Translations under genes and position numbers: made by a program
The notes under the pieces: model-generated
Told to the model about the DNA's origin: nothing
Seen by the model: the letters and a program-made list of their open reading frames with translations, nothing else
Database searches by the model: none
Source of the DNA: Hydrogenophaga sp.
GTDB taxonomy: Bacteria; Pseudomonadota; Gammaproteobacteria; Burkholderiales; Burkholderiaceae_C
Length of the DNA: 32,393 nt
Assembly (NCBI GenBank): GCA_030653975.1
Contig: JAURYH010000065.1
Span: forward strand, 1-32,393
Direction of reading: 5' to 3'
Shown: positions 7,622 through 16,096 of the stretch, in pieces
Layout: each line of letters starts with the position of its first letter
Numbering within the stretch: the stretch's first letter is position 1

Positions 7622-7831
7622 CAGGGTGTGATGAAGCCGAAGAGCCACTCGACCATTGAGCGCCAAAGCCGCTCGGTCAGTGTCACTAAAGCTGAGGGCT
7701 AAACGAGTGCTAAATCGGAAGCTGAACTCGTCACTGTCGCGCTACAGCTGCTTCCAGCGACGTGATGGAACGTGCCGATTAGACCGCGCTTGAAGAAAGG
7801 GCCTATTCAGCGTAGCCTTGACATTTTTACA
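7622..7831. other. Convergent intergenic region
   Basis: These 210 bp separate the rightward small gene (ends 7621) from the leftward jetD (ends 7832). A 23-codon ORF at 7631-7702 (MKPKSHSTIERQ...) is unconvincing. GACC-ATT-GAGCG at 7652-7663 can pair with CGCTC-GGTC at 7671-7679, a weak bulged hairpin without a T-run. It might act as a bidirectional terminator. No other structure is seen. Confidence 0.3.
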
Positions 7832-8953
7832 TCAAAGAACCAGCCCATAGGAACCAAGCGCACGTATCGTCGACACGGGAACCGCCTCCTGATCGACCGC
7901 GCGCACCTTGCACGCACGCCATAGCGCAAGGCATGTTGGATCCAGATCAAGAGGCTCATAGTTGTCGACCGCTTCGGTTCTGGCCTGACCACTCTTGTCG
8001 AACAAATGGCAATAGGGGTGTGAGAGATCTTCATCTCGAACCATCGACAACATCGATTCGTAAATCCTGCTCATTCGCAGGCCTGGGAATGCGCGCTGGA
8101 GCGCTTTGTAGATACTGATCGCGGCGAGATCGAGATCTCCCCAGAAAAACACACGCCCTCCTCTCAAAAGCTCACTGATGGGCGGTGGAGAGCCTCCACG
8201 CACGATCAAAATCGGCCGGTCATGTTCTGGGGTTTCGTTCGTGTGCAGCCACTCCTGCCCAAGATAGCTCAGACCGAAACCATAGGTACAGATCAGTGCC
8301 ACCTCTTGAGATAGCCCGCTGCTCACGGCATTCTCAAAGGCCATTGGATTTTCGATCAGCAGCGTAGCAACAGGCTCGGGTGGTCCCGCGCAGATGACGT
8401 ACCGGGGAGACGAGTTGCGCAGACGCATGGGCAATCCAAGTGTCTCCAGCATCCGAGCGCTCATCCTCGAAAGGACCTTTGAGCTTCCCATCAAGTGTCT
8501 CGCGCTGACATTGAAGCCTGCGTCATCGGTCTCGGCCTGATCGACCTCACTCAATTGCCGGAGACCACGAGCTAATACAGCCAGATCCTGCGGTGTCAAT
8601 CCACCAAGTACGGGGGCCAATGCAGACAGGGCGCCAGACTCCACCTGCCCGAAACCTGCTGCATCCAAAGCGTGCAGCCAAGCCGTCTCCTGTGGATCTG
8701 CTCTCACTGGTTCCAGCACGACGAAGATGTGCCCAGATGCGGGAAGCTCTCGACCGTCAGCCTGGTAGCGCAGCATACCGGCGCGGTACAGGTCTCTGAT
8801 GGCTTCGTCCACTGCGATGCTGGGGAGTCTTAGCTTGTTCCCAAGTTTGGGCAGACACGAGGACGTGCGCAGCTTGCCGCTCGGAGGGGCCATGCTCCGA
8901 AGTTCCGCGAGGACCGCCGCAGACGCATCCGACTCGAAGCGTCTCACGTTCAT
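7832..8953 (-). CDS. jetD: Wadjet JetD-like Toprim nuclease subunit
   Basis: This 373-residue protein has an N-terminal winged-helix-like part (1-85) and a C-terminal Toprim domain of the DUF2220/topoisomerase VI A type. The metal-binding glutamate is in TLLIENPMAFEN (E201). The DxD pair is in FFWGDLDLAAISIYKAL (D273, D275). In Wadjet systems JetD is the nuclease that cleaves circular plasmid DNA after loop extrusion by the SMC complex. The length matches known JetD (about 380). The ATG at 8953 overlaps the jetC stop by 4 nt (ATGA), so this is the last gene of a coupled operon. The Toprim catalytic residues look intact, so nuclease activity is expected even though the partner ATPase is atypical. 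Confidence 0.82.
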   Translation of the reverse strand: MNVRRFESDASAAVLAELRSMAPPSGKLRTSSCLPKLGNKLRLPSIAVDEAIRDLYRAGMLRYQADGRELPASGHIFVVLEPVRADPQETAWLHALDAAGFGQVESGALSALAPVLGGLTPQDLAVLARGLRQLSEVDQAETDDAGFNVSARHLMGSSKVLSRMSARMLETLGLPMRLRNSSPRYVICAGPPEPVATLLIENPMAFENAVSSGLSQEVALICTYGFGLSYLGQEWLHTNETPEHDRPILIVRGGSPPPISELLRGGRVFFWGDLDLAAISIYKALQRAFPGLRMSRIYESMLSMVRDEDLSHPYCHLFDKSGQARTEAVDNYEPLDLDPTCLALWRACKVRAVDQEAVPVSTIRALGSYGLVL

Positions 8954-11900
8954 GTGGTGATCTCTGCGGGAGTGGCTTGCGTGATCGAAGAAAAGAAGCC
9001 GACCGTGCCAGCTTCACGACCGCGCTCCATGAACGACACCAACCCGTCACCAGCGCTGTTCATCAGCTTTTTGCCCACGTGGTAGACCGGGAAAACCGAG
9101 TAGTCGTTGTTCCAGGTTTGCGAGTGCAGGAAGCCGATGATCTGGAAATTCCCGCCGAGATCGCGCAAGCCGTTCAAGGCCTCGCCAATGATCTTTCGAT
9201 CGGACAGCGTACTGAAGATGCCGTCAATGAGGATGACCCGATTGGCCTTGGTGCGCGACTTGGCAGCCTGTTTGCTGGTGAGCTCCAGAAGACCACGCTC
9301 AATCTCGTATTCAGCCTGACGCACGATCCACATGAACTCCAGGGCGATCTTCTGCCCGGTGGACAGCTTCTCGGACACATGGCTCTTCTTACCGGCCCAG
9401 ATGCCCGCATTGACGAACTCGACCGAGGTGTTGGTGAACACACACTGGATCAGCTTGTCCCGAAGCAACCGCTTGAGCTGCGTTTCATCGGTGCGCCGCA
9501 TGGATCTGGACTTGGGATCAACTTCCCGTGTCGCGCGCTCAACCTCCTCCTTCAGGTCGTTGATCAGGTCGAGCACCGCTTCATCTTTGTTGATCTGGGT
9601 CTGGAAATAGAAGCGCCCATTGGGGTACTTCTTCATGACCTTGTTGAGAATGTTCAGGTTGTCCTCTGCACTGACGATCAACTGAGTGAGCTGAGTCAGC
9701 GTGTCGGCACTGGTCTCCTCTGCAACCGTTTTTGCCTGCTGAGCCTCGTTTCTCTCCTTGTTCAGGCTCGCCTGCAATTGCTCAAAAAGGTTCATGAGCG
9801 CACGCATGGTTTCTGGCGTGGCTTTCCTGATCTCTTCGATCTCCAACTCGTTGAAGGCAGTTGCCGGGGTCCCGGTTTGCGCCTCTGCGGCTTTGCAGAA
9901 TGCGACATTGAGATCGATGTACTTTTGGAGGGCCGTCTCGTACTGTGAGGCGATCTGCTTGTGCCTACTGATGCCGTCCTCCAGATCCATCTCCTGAACG
10001 ATCTGAGACAGGCGGTCTACCTCATCCACTTGGTGGCCATATGCCTGCAACTGGTCACCGCGAAGGGACTGGACCAGCGCATACATTGCACGGTAGGCGG
10101 GGTGCGCCTCCGGTACTGCGTCGCCTTCTTCAAGATCGCGTGCCTGCTCAGCAATGCGTCTGGTGCGCGCGACCCGGCTGCCCACCTCGTAGGCCAACTC
10201 GTGAATGGCCTTGGCCAGCCTGGACCATGCCGGGATCTCGGCATCGTTGATCCGGCTCACCTCGATCTTGGCCTTGTTCGCGATACCGTTGAGCTTTTCG
10301 ATGTCTTGGCGCTTGAGGTCGATGTCCACTTGCATTGCCTGATCGCTCTTGTCCTGGTTGGCCTTGAAGGCCTCGGCACGCTCGTAGTTCACGCTGGACG
10401 CGCCGATCAGTTCGTTGAGCGCAGCGTTGATGTCCTGCTGACGACCAGTAAAGTGGGTCATGAAGTCCACGGACTCAGCGTCCGCTGCAAACTCGATGGC
10501 GATCCTGTATCGCTCCAGCTCCCGTGGGCCTTGCTCGTCTTCGAAAGCCTGGGCCTGCTGCACGACGAGACCCTGTTGATCGGTCAAGGTCCCAAAGACG
10601 GCCTGAGCCTCCTCGATCTGGCCGTCCAGCACCTCCATTTCGTTCGACAGTTGTTCACTGCGCGTGCGGGCAAGATCGTGCTCGGTGAGGCCGCCCAATT
10701 GCTGGTAGGCCAGTGCGTCGTCTCGGGCGTTCAGGCCTTGCTGTGAAGCGCGCTTCTTCGCCACTTCCTCGGCCGTCTGCAGCTTCGCCAGATCGTCTTT
10801 CAGCGGGGGCAGCATTTCAGAGATCGCCGCGTATCGGGCATCTCCCCCTTTGGCGATGAAGTCCCTTGCGCAGCGCAGCACCTCCAATGACTGGGCTGTG
10901 ATCTGCGGCTTGAGCTCTGTGACCCGGCCTTCAAGACGGGTCGCTTCGGCCTCGAAAGCCAGGTACTTCTCCAAAGCCCCCTGATCAGCCGCTGCTTTGG
11001 CACGCATCGCCAGCTGGTAGGGTGGGCCAGCGGCATCGACCTCAGCAAGCGCTTCAGTGGTTTGTGCCAGCTGCCCCAGCGCGGCGGTCAGTTCCGCTTC
11101 CATGCGCGTTCGCTCTGCCGCGGCAAACTCGGAATCCAGAAGGATGCGAACCCTGCGCGAGGTGTTGCCGCCAATGAAGCCGAGCAGCCGGGTATCCCCG
11201 CTCCGAACGACACCCTGATGGATGGACTCGAACAGTTCGCTGCGCAGTGCCAGAGGAACGGCCACGTTGGCGGCCTGCAAGGCGCCGGCAGCGGCCTGCA
11301 GATCCTCAACCGTTTCGAACACTGGAGCCGAGAGCAGCCCGGACAACGCGCTCAGGATGTCGTTTCGCTGGTCCAGCAACAGGTCTGCATCCAGAACCAC
11401 TTGGTGCAACCGCTGGGAAGGCAACCTGCTGCCCTCAAGAACGGCCCAAGCCTGTTCAAAGGCGCCATCTTCAACCGACCTCATCTGCTCCAGAGCTTGC
11501 AACTCCTTGCCGAGTTCGCTTTCCAGATTCGTGAGCTTTCGCTGGGTCTCCGTGAGGCGCAGCCGGTCGTTGTCCGCCTTGGACAACCACTCTGCAGGAG
11601 AAACATCCGGGTGGGTCTCCTGGAACTGTTCAAACGCCTCCTTGTGTGCAAGAAGGGATGCCATCGACTCGCGTGCAGCCGAAACGTTGTCGTTCACGGC
11701 CGCCAGTTCGCGCTGTGGGTCGCAGGTCGTCGGATCCGCGTCCTTGCCAAAAATCAGATGAAATGGATGCGCCTGGCTCTTGAGCGACGCCAGTTCCTTG
11801 ACCTCATCGTCGAGCGTGCGGATGGCGGTTTGTTTGTTCGCTACATCCTTTGTCGCTTTCGACAGGTCCCCGATGGGGTTCACTTTCGCAGGGTCAGCTG

Positions 11901-13866
11901 AGCCAAACAACTGCGCGTACAAAGCCAGGCCCTGGGAATGCCGATCGAACCCGGCAAGTCTCTCAACGGCTTTCACGCATTGCTTGTTCAGGGGAGGGCG
12001 CCGGTTTTGGAATTGGGTGATTGATTGGCCCGCTTCAGCGATGGCCTTCCCGATTTTGATGGTCTCCGCCTGGATGTGGGTCTTTTGAGCCTTGAGGTGC
12101 TCATACCTGTCCGTGGCACCCTGCAGTCCTTCGAGCCCATGGTGCTCCAGTACCGCGGTGTAGTTTTCCCAGGCCTGGCTCAACTTGCCCTGTTGCAAAT
12201 TGCGATGAGCCAGCGTGTCACGCAGGCTGCCTTGTTGCTCGCCAATCCAGTTCTTGGCACCGAGCGGCTCAGCCCGGTGCTCCTCAGGCAAGAGATGAGC
12301 GATCTTGATGAAGTCTTCCCAGGCGCCCTGGTTTTCCTGTCGGTCCTTGATCTGCAGTTCCAGCTGTTTGATCGCCGTCTGGAGGTCCGCGGCCTGGTTT
12401 TCCGCTGTAGTCTGATTCTGCTTCTGCTGCTTCGAACTCGCCTGCAGCTGTCGAACCTGTTGCGCAGCCGGGTTGGTGTCGATTTGACGTTCGGCCAGGT
12501 CAAACGCCTTTGCAACGACCTCCTTGAGGCCTGCGGTTTTTGCGCCAGAAATGCCGACGACTGCATCGGGTATGGCCAATGCAGAGTCTCGGGGGTAGCC
12601 CTTGCGGTAGTGGCCACCCTTGACACCTCCGCTTGTTACAATTTCGAAATCGCAAGCAAAATCAATGACTTGCGTTTTCGGGGTTACCGACAGAAGAGAC
12701 TTCCTACTTGCCACTTCATTGATCTTGCTGACCTCAATGCCGGCCAGATCGCTCAAAGTTTTGTCCAGCAGCAGGATCCCATCGTCTCGCGTGATCACCA
12801 TGCCCTTGAGCGCGACCTGGATGCGCGGGTCCTGATCGCCCAGATTGGGCAGGCTCCGTGGGATGCCAGGTATCGAGTTCGGACCACCCTGGGCACCGAA
12901 GTGCCGCAAGAAGGCGATGTCCTTGCGCAGGCTGCGCAAGATCGTGTCCCGCTGGCCCTTCAAGTCTTGAGCGGAAGTGCCGGCGTCCATGATCGGCCTG
13001 AGCTGTTCAATGCCTGTCTCGCGAATTTGCAGACGGCGCTCCTTGCGAACGATCTCGCGCTCGGCATCGACGATGCGAGTGAGGCTTTTGAGCAGCGTGT
13101 CCTCGACCGCTGATTCATCCTCTTCCGAGAACGAGCTCAGCAGATTGCTCAGCAAGTCCGGTGCCACAACCGACCGAAAAAACGCGCTGTCGTAGGACTC
13201 CCCAGGCCGGGGGGTGAAGTCGAAGAAGCTCGCGTTCTTGTCGTCCGAGCCTTTGAGCTGGTAGAGCACGTTTCGACGGATCACCTCCACGGGCAGGAAC
13301 AACCGGATGTGATCTTCCCATTCCCGCCGGCTGGTGAACTTGTTCCACTTGCAGCCGCGCAGCGCCTTGGTTCGCGCGACGAACTCACTGTCAGGCACCG
13401 AGGTGATCGACTTGCCGTCGTAGACGTAGCAGGGCGAGTCCTCCAGCGTGCCGCTGTAGGAGTAGAAGATCGGCGGGTCGTTGACGTCGTCGTTGAGCAC
13501 CACCCCGATCACATTGGTTTCGCCAGGCAGGTTCTGCGGGTCGATTTCCAGCAGGCTGGGGGCCGAATAGCTGTCCTCGGGCGGGGTCCTGAATTCGATG
13601 CGTGCATGCGTGAAACCGCGGCTCTTGGGGGCCACCTTCTCCCGGATCCGCTTGAGCAGTCGGGCATCACGGCTCAGGAGGTAAAGGTGCAATTCAACCA
13701 ACGATGTCTTACCGCCACCGTTGGTGATGTTGATCAGCGCCGACTTGCCGCCATCCATTCGAAGTGTGAGGCCCGTGAGCATCGGCTTCCAGTCGGCTGC
13801 CCGTCGGTGGGCACTGATGCCCTCGGTGAGGTAGTTGGTGACCTCCATGCGTGAAATTAGGCTCAC
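8950..13866 (-). CDS. jetC: Wadjet JetC-like / MukB-like SMC ATPase, 1638 aa
   Basis: This is the DNA-translocating SMC motor of the operon. The N-terminal head has Walker A TNGGGKTSL (48-56). Long heptad-rich coiled coil fills about residues 440-1480, with a break near 840-900 that could be the hinge. The C-terminal head has the ABC signature LSTGQKIALEF (1501-1511, with T for the usual G) and Walker B VILIDGIFSTLSDRK (1544 onward). The Asp of Walker B (D1548) is present, but the next residue is Gly, where SMC and ABC ATPases carry the catalytic Glu. JetC of characterised Wadjet type I is nearer 1100 residues and MukB about 1490, so this is unusually long. The start is a GTG overlapping the jetB stop (GTGA); an ATG 6 codons in is the alternative. 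Confidence 0.85.
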   Translation of the reverse strand: MSLISRMEVTNYLTEGISAHRRAADWKPMLTGLTLRMDGGKSALINITNGGGKTSLVELHLYLLSRDARLLKRIREKVAPKSRGFTHARIEFRTPPEDSYSAPSLLEIDPQNLPGETNVIGVVLNDDVNDPPIFYSYSGTLEDSPCYVYDGKSITSVPDSEFVARTKALRGCKWNKFTSRREWEDHIRLFLPVEVIRRNVLYQLKGSDDKNASFFDFTPRPGESYDSAFFRSVVAPDLLSNLLSSFSEEDESAVEDTLLKSLTRIVDAEREIVRKERRLQIRETGIEQLRPIMDAGTSAQDLKGQRDTILRSLRKDIAFLRHFGAQGGPNSIPGIPRSLPNLGDQDPRIQVALKGMVITRDDGILLLDKTLSDLAGIEVSKINEVASRKSLLSVTPKTQVIDFACDFEIVTSGGVKGGHYRKGYPRDSALAIPDAVVGISGAKTAGLKEVVAKAFDLAERQIDTNPAAQQVRQLQASSKQQKQNQTTAENQAADLQTAIKQLELQIKDRQENQGAWEDFIKIAHLLPEEHRAEPLGAKNWIGEQQGSLRDTLAHRNLQQGKLSQAWENYTAVLEHHGLEGLQGATDRYEHLKAQKTHIQAETIKIGKAIAEAGQSITQFQNRRPPLNKQCVKAVERLAGFDRHSQGLALYAQLFGSADPAKVNPIGDLSKATKDVANKQTAIRTLDDEVKELASLKSQAHPFHLIFGKDADPTTCDPQRELAAVNDNVSAARESMASLLAHKEAFEQFQETHPDVSPAEWLSKADNDRLRLTETQRKLTNLESELGKELQALEQMRSVEDGAFEQAWAVLEGSRLPSQRLHQVVLDADLLLDQRNDILSALSGLLSAPVFETVEDLQAAAGALQAANVAVPLALRSELFESIHQGVVRSGDTRLLGFIGGNTSRRVRILLDSEFAAAERTRMEAELTAALGQLAQTTEALAEVDAAGPPYQLAMRAKAAADQGALEKYLAFEAEATRLEGRVTELKPQITAQSLEVLRCARDFIAKGGDARYAAISEMLPPLKDDLAKLQTAEEVAKKRASQQGLNARDDALAYQQLGGLTEHDLARTRSEQLSNEMEVLDGQIEEAQAVFGTLTDQQGLVVQQAQAFEDEQGPRELERYRIAIEFAADAESVDFMTHFTGRQQDINAALNELIGASSVNYERAEAFKANQDKSDQAMQVDIDLKRQDIEKLNGIANKAKIEVSRINDAEIPAWSRLAKAIHELAYEVGSRVARTRRIAEQARDLEEGDAVPEAHPAYRAMYALVQSLRGDQLQAYGHQVDEVDRLSQIVQEMDLEDGISRHKQIASQYETALQKYIDLNVAFCKAAEAQTGTPATAFNELEIEEIRKATPETMRALMNLFEQLQASLNKERNEAQQAKTVAEETSADTLTQLTQLIVSAEDNLNILNKVMKKYPNGRFYFQTQINKDEAVLDLINDLKEEVERATREVDPKSRSMRRTDETQLKRLLRDKLIQCVFTNTSVEFVNAGIWAGKKSHVSEKLSTGQKIALEFMWIVRQAEYEIERGLLELTSKQAAKSRTKANRVILIDGIFSTLSDRKIIGEALNGLRDLGGNFQIIGFLHSQTWNNDYSVFPVYHVGKKLMNSAGDGLVSFMERGREAGTVGFFSSITQATPAEITT

Positions 13867-14666
13867 AGTTCGCTCCCTTGCTCTTCGTTGTCATCCCTTC
13901 GCGTCAGCAGGTTGTGACTCACAGCAGCCAGCTGTGGCGCGGCTGGTGAGTCGCTGCCCACTACCATCAGTGGCGCCAGCGTTCGATCAAAGTTTTCCTT
14001 GATCTCGACCGCTGACAGCAGCGACTGCCGATACACGCCGTCGCTTCGCTCATCAAGCATCCCGCCCTCGCACATCAGGTCCAGGAACCGCTTGGTGTAG
14101 CGGGTGATGTCCGCGCCTTTTTCTGAGGTCAGCGCTTCGTAGACCTCGCTGCTGGCAAGCTCCGCAGGGTTGAGTCTGCGAACATGGCCGTTGATGTGCT
14201 CCCGCACACTCTGCTCCAACATGTCCCTCGTGAAGGAGGCATCAAGCCACTTGTGCCGTTCATGCGGACCACGATCGCGTTGGGTGTACAGCAAGTCCAG
14301 GTGAATGAGCCAGATCTGCGTGAACCAGATCTTGGCCGCTGTCGCACGGCCATTGGATGGGTCCATGCGCTCGGCCAATCGCCCAGGGTCGAGCAGTGGG
14401 CAAAGGCTGTCTGCACGACGCGCAAGCAGGTAAACGCGCGCCCCCTGCCCGATGCCTGGCACATCAAAGCTGTTGAGCGTGATGAGCGAAAAGCCCTGTC
14501 CGCTCATCAGTTCTTCCAGGTCTCTGATGTTCTCGATGGAGGCCTCGCGCAGTACCACGGCGAGGTCCTTCTCTTCCCGTTGCAGCCCTCTCTTGTCGGT
14601 CCGGTCTTCGAGCTTTCGGTGCTTGATCAAGAAGGAGCTGATGCGGCCCATTTCATAAGGGGTCAT
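13863..14666 (-). CDS. jetB: Wadjet JetB-like / MukE-like kite subunit
   Basis: This 267-residue protein lies between the kleisin and SMC genes, the position of JetB/MukE. It opens MTPYEMGRISSFLIKHRKLED, continues with winged-helix-like segments (LREASIENIRDLEELM, FTQIWLIHLDLLYTQRD) and ends with a second winged-helix stretch (ITRYTKRFLDLMCEGGMLDERSDGVY). It has no enzymatic motif; the family binds the kleisin and DNA and regulates the SMC motor. It overlaps jetA by 14 nt upstream and jetC by 4 nt downstream. The assignment rests on gene order, size and fold-like pattern rather than a signature motif, and sequence similarity to DUF4194 could not be checked. Confidence 0.75.
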   Translation of the reverse strand: MTPYEMGRISSFLIKHRKLEDRTDKRGLQREEKDLAVVLREASIENIRDLEELMSGQGFSLITLNSFDVPGIGQGARVYLLARRADSLCPLLDPGRLAERMDPSNGRATAAKIWFTQIWLIHLDLLYTQRDRGPHERHKWLDASFTRDMLEQSVREHINGHVRRLNPAELASSEVYEALTSEKGADITRYTKRFLDLMCEGGMLDERSDGVYRQSLLSAVEIKENFDRTLAPLMVVGSDSPAAPQLAAVSHNLLTRRDDNEEQGSEL

Positions 14667-16026
14667 GTGAGTCTTCCCTGGCTTCGTTGGATGCCCGTTT
14701 GAGCGTCAGGCTGGAGGTCAGGGCCTCAAGCCCTGGAACATGGGATCGGGCAAGCGACCTGTCCAGATCTGCTGCGACAGGCTCATTGACCCATTCGTCT
14801 GGAGCGGTCAGCGCGGTCACCAAGCAGTTCAAGGCGGCGTTCCGATCCATTTCGCCCAACCCCTCGCGAAGCGCTTCGAACAGGTCCACGCCACCATTTT
14901 GAAGTCGAGTCTCCAGTGTCGACTGGTTCCGACTCAACCATTCGAGGAATCGGTCTTCCGGAGGTACTTCAAACCCGTCGAGCTCGATGTTTTGTGCCAA
15001 CGCGGCCTGTTGAACTCGTGCTTTGATCAGTCCATTGAAGTCAGTGCCCGTGGGCTGTATGCCGGCTGCAACGACGGGGCCCACGATGGACAGAACCAGG
15101 CCAACCTGGTTGTTCGCTGGAGGCGTTTTGACCCATTGTTGCGCCAGCTCACGAAACGAAGGCGCCTGCACCGACGATTGCACGTTGTTCATGAAAAGCT
15201 CTGCCAGCCGGGTGAGTTCACGTCCGTAGCGGACCACACCGCCAGAGAGTTCCTTGATCTTGGCCTTGACCAGTCCGATTGGCACCTCTTCATCGAGCTG
15301 GACGTCTCTTCGAATGATCTCGTCTACCTTGATGCGAGCCTCATCCACCAGGCCGACAGTCCGACTCATTGTCTGCCGATGCGCCTCAAGATCTGCGATC
15401 GCATCGTCCCTCGATTTGCGTCCGCCTGATGTCTGCTCGATGAGTGCAATCAGTGCAAGCTGTTCTGTCCTAAGCTGGAGCAGCAGTCGGTCGACAAATC
15501 CGAGTGCCGCAGTCAATCTGCCGGCTTCGAGGGCTCGAATGAGCTTCGTCACATCTCCCTCGATGTAGACGATGTCCATGTTGTCTGAAGCCATGGCCAG
15601 GGCTGTTTTCCCCATGCGGGAAAGCCTGAATTCGACCACATGCGCAGCCTTCTCGACCAGAGCCGTTTCCTTGTCGCCGATGACATGCGTAGGGGTCCCG
15701 TCTTCGGCGTGAAGCAGTCTGAGTTCCGTGGGGCGAGCCAAGACATTGAGCACGTACTCGATATCGAGATCTACAGCCCACGCGAGTCTTTCCTGGACCG
15801 CTTGCTGTATCGAGGCCAGAGATGCGTACTCATCGCCGGAGGTCGTGCCAAAGCCCTGCAAAACATCGAGGACCTCTTGCGCCATGGCAAGGTATCTACC
15901 ATCACCCAATCCGGGCCGTTCTTCACTTTGATACTGTGGTGACTCACCGCTCGCTCGTCGGGAATCATGAAGATCCAACAGCCTTGCGGTCACCTTCAAG
16001 AGGGGAGATAGGTCAAGTTTGTGCAT
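14653..16026 (-). CDS. jetA: Wadjet JetA-like / MukF-like kleisin
   Basis: This 457-residue protein (from ATG 16026) is the first gene of the SMC operon. The N-terminal 1-150 has winged-helix features (AMAQEVLDVLQGFGT, SIQQAVQERLAWAVDLDIEYVLNVL). The middle is a helical bundle (LTAALGFVDRLLLQLRTEQLALIALIEQ, then long helices), and the C-terminal part is helical with a likely winged-helix end, as in MukF and JetA. It is expected to bridge the SMC heads and hold DNA. A GTG at 16050 gives 8 more codons, but neither start has a well-placed Shine-Dalgarno. A short leader ORF with GGAG ends just past the ATG and may couple translation. The gene starts only 70 bp after the tniQ stop. Confidence 0.75.
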   Translation of the reverse strand: MHKLDLSPLLKVTARLLDLHDSRRASGESPQYQSEERPGLGDGRYLAMAQEVLDVLQGFGTTSGDEYASLASIQQAVQERLAWAVDLDIEYVLNVLARPTELRLLHAEDGTPTHVIGDKETALVEKAAHVVEFRLSRMGKTALAMASDNMDIVYIEGDVTKLIRALEAGRLTAALGFVDRLLLQLRTEQLALIALIEQTSGGRKSRDDAIADLEAHRQTMSRTVGLVDEARIKVDEIIRRDVQLDEEVPIGLVKAKIKELSGGVVRYGRELTRLAELFMNNVQSSVQAPSFRELAQQWVKTPPANNQVGLVLSIVGPVVAAGIQPTGTDFNGLIKARVQQAALAQNIELDGFEVPPEDRFLEWLSRNQSTLETRLQNGGVDLFEALREGLGEMDRNAALNCLVTALTAPDEWVNEPVAADLDRSLARSHVPGLEALTSSLTLKRASNEAREDSHDPL

Positions 16027-16066
16027 GAATTGCAGATTCGTAACCCGCACCTTTTTGATTCGACAT
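16013..16066 (-). CDS. Possible leader ORF overlapping the jetA start
   Basis: GGAG at 16071-16074 is followed after 4 nt by an ATG at 16066 and a 17-codon ORF (MSNQKGAGYESAIHAQT). Its TGA at 16013-16015 lies just past the jetA ATG (16024-16026). The jetA ATG has no Shine-Dalgarno of its own, so ribosomes ending on this ORF could re-initiate on jetA. It could be chance: the intergenic space is only about 45-70 bp. Confidence 0.3.
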   Translation of the reverse strand: MSNQKGAGYESAIHAQT

Positions 16067-16096
16067 AAATCTCCACCCTGGATATAGCGAACGTGA

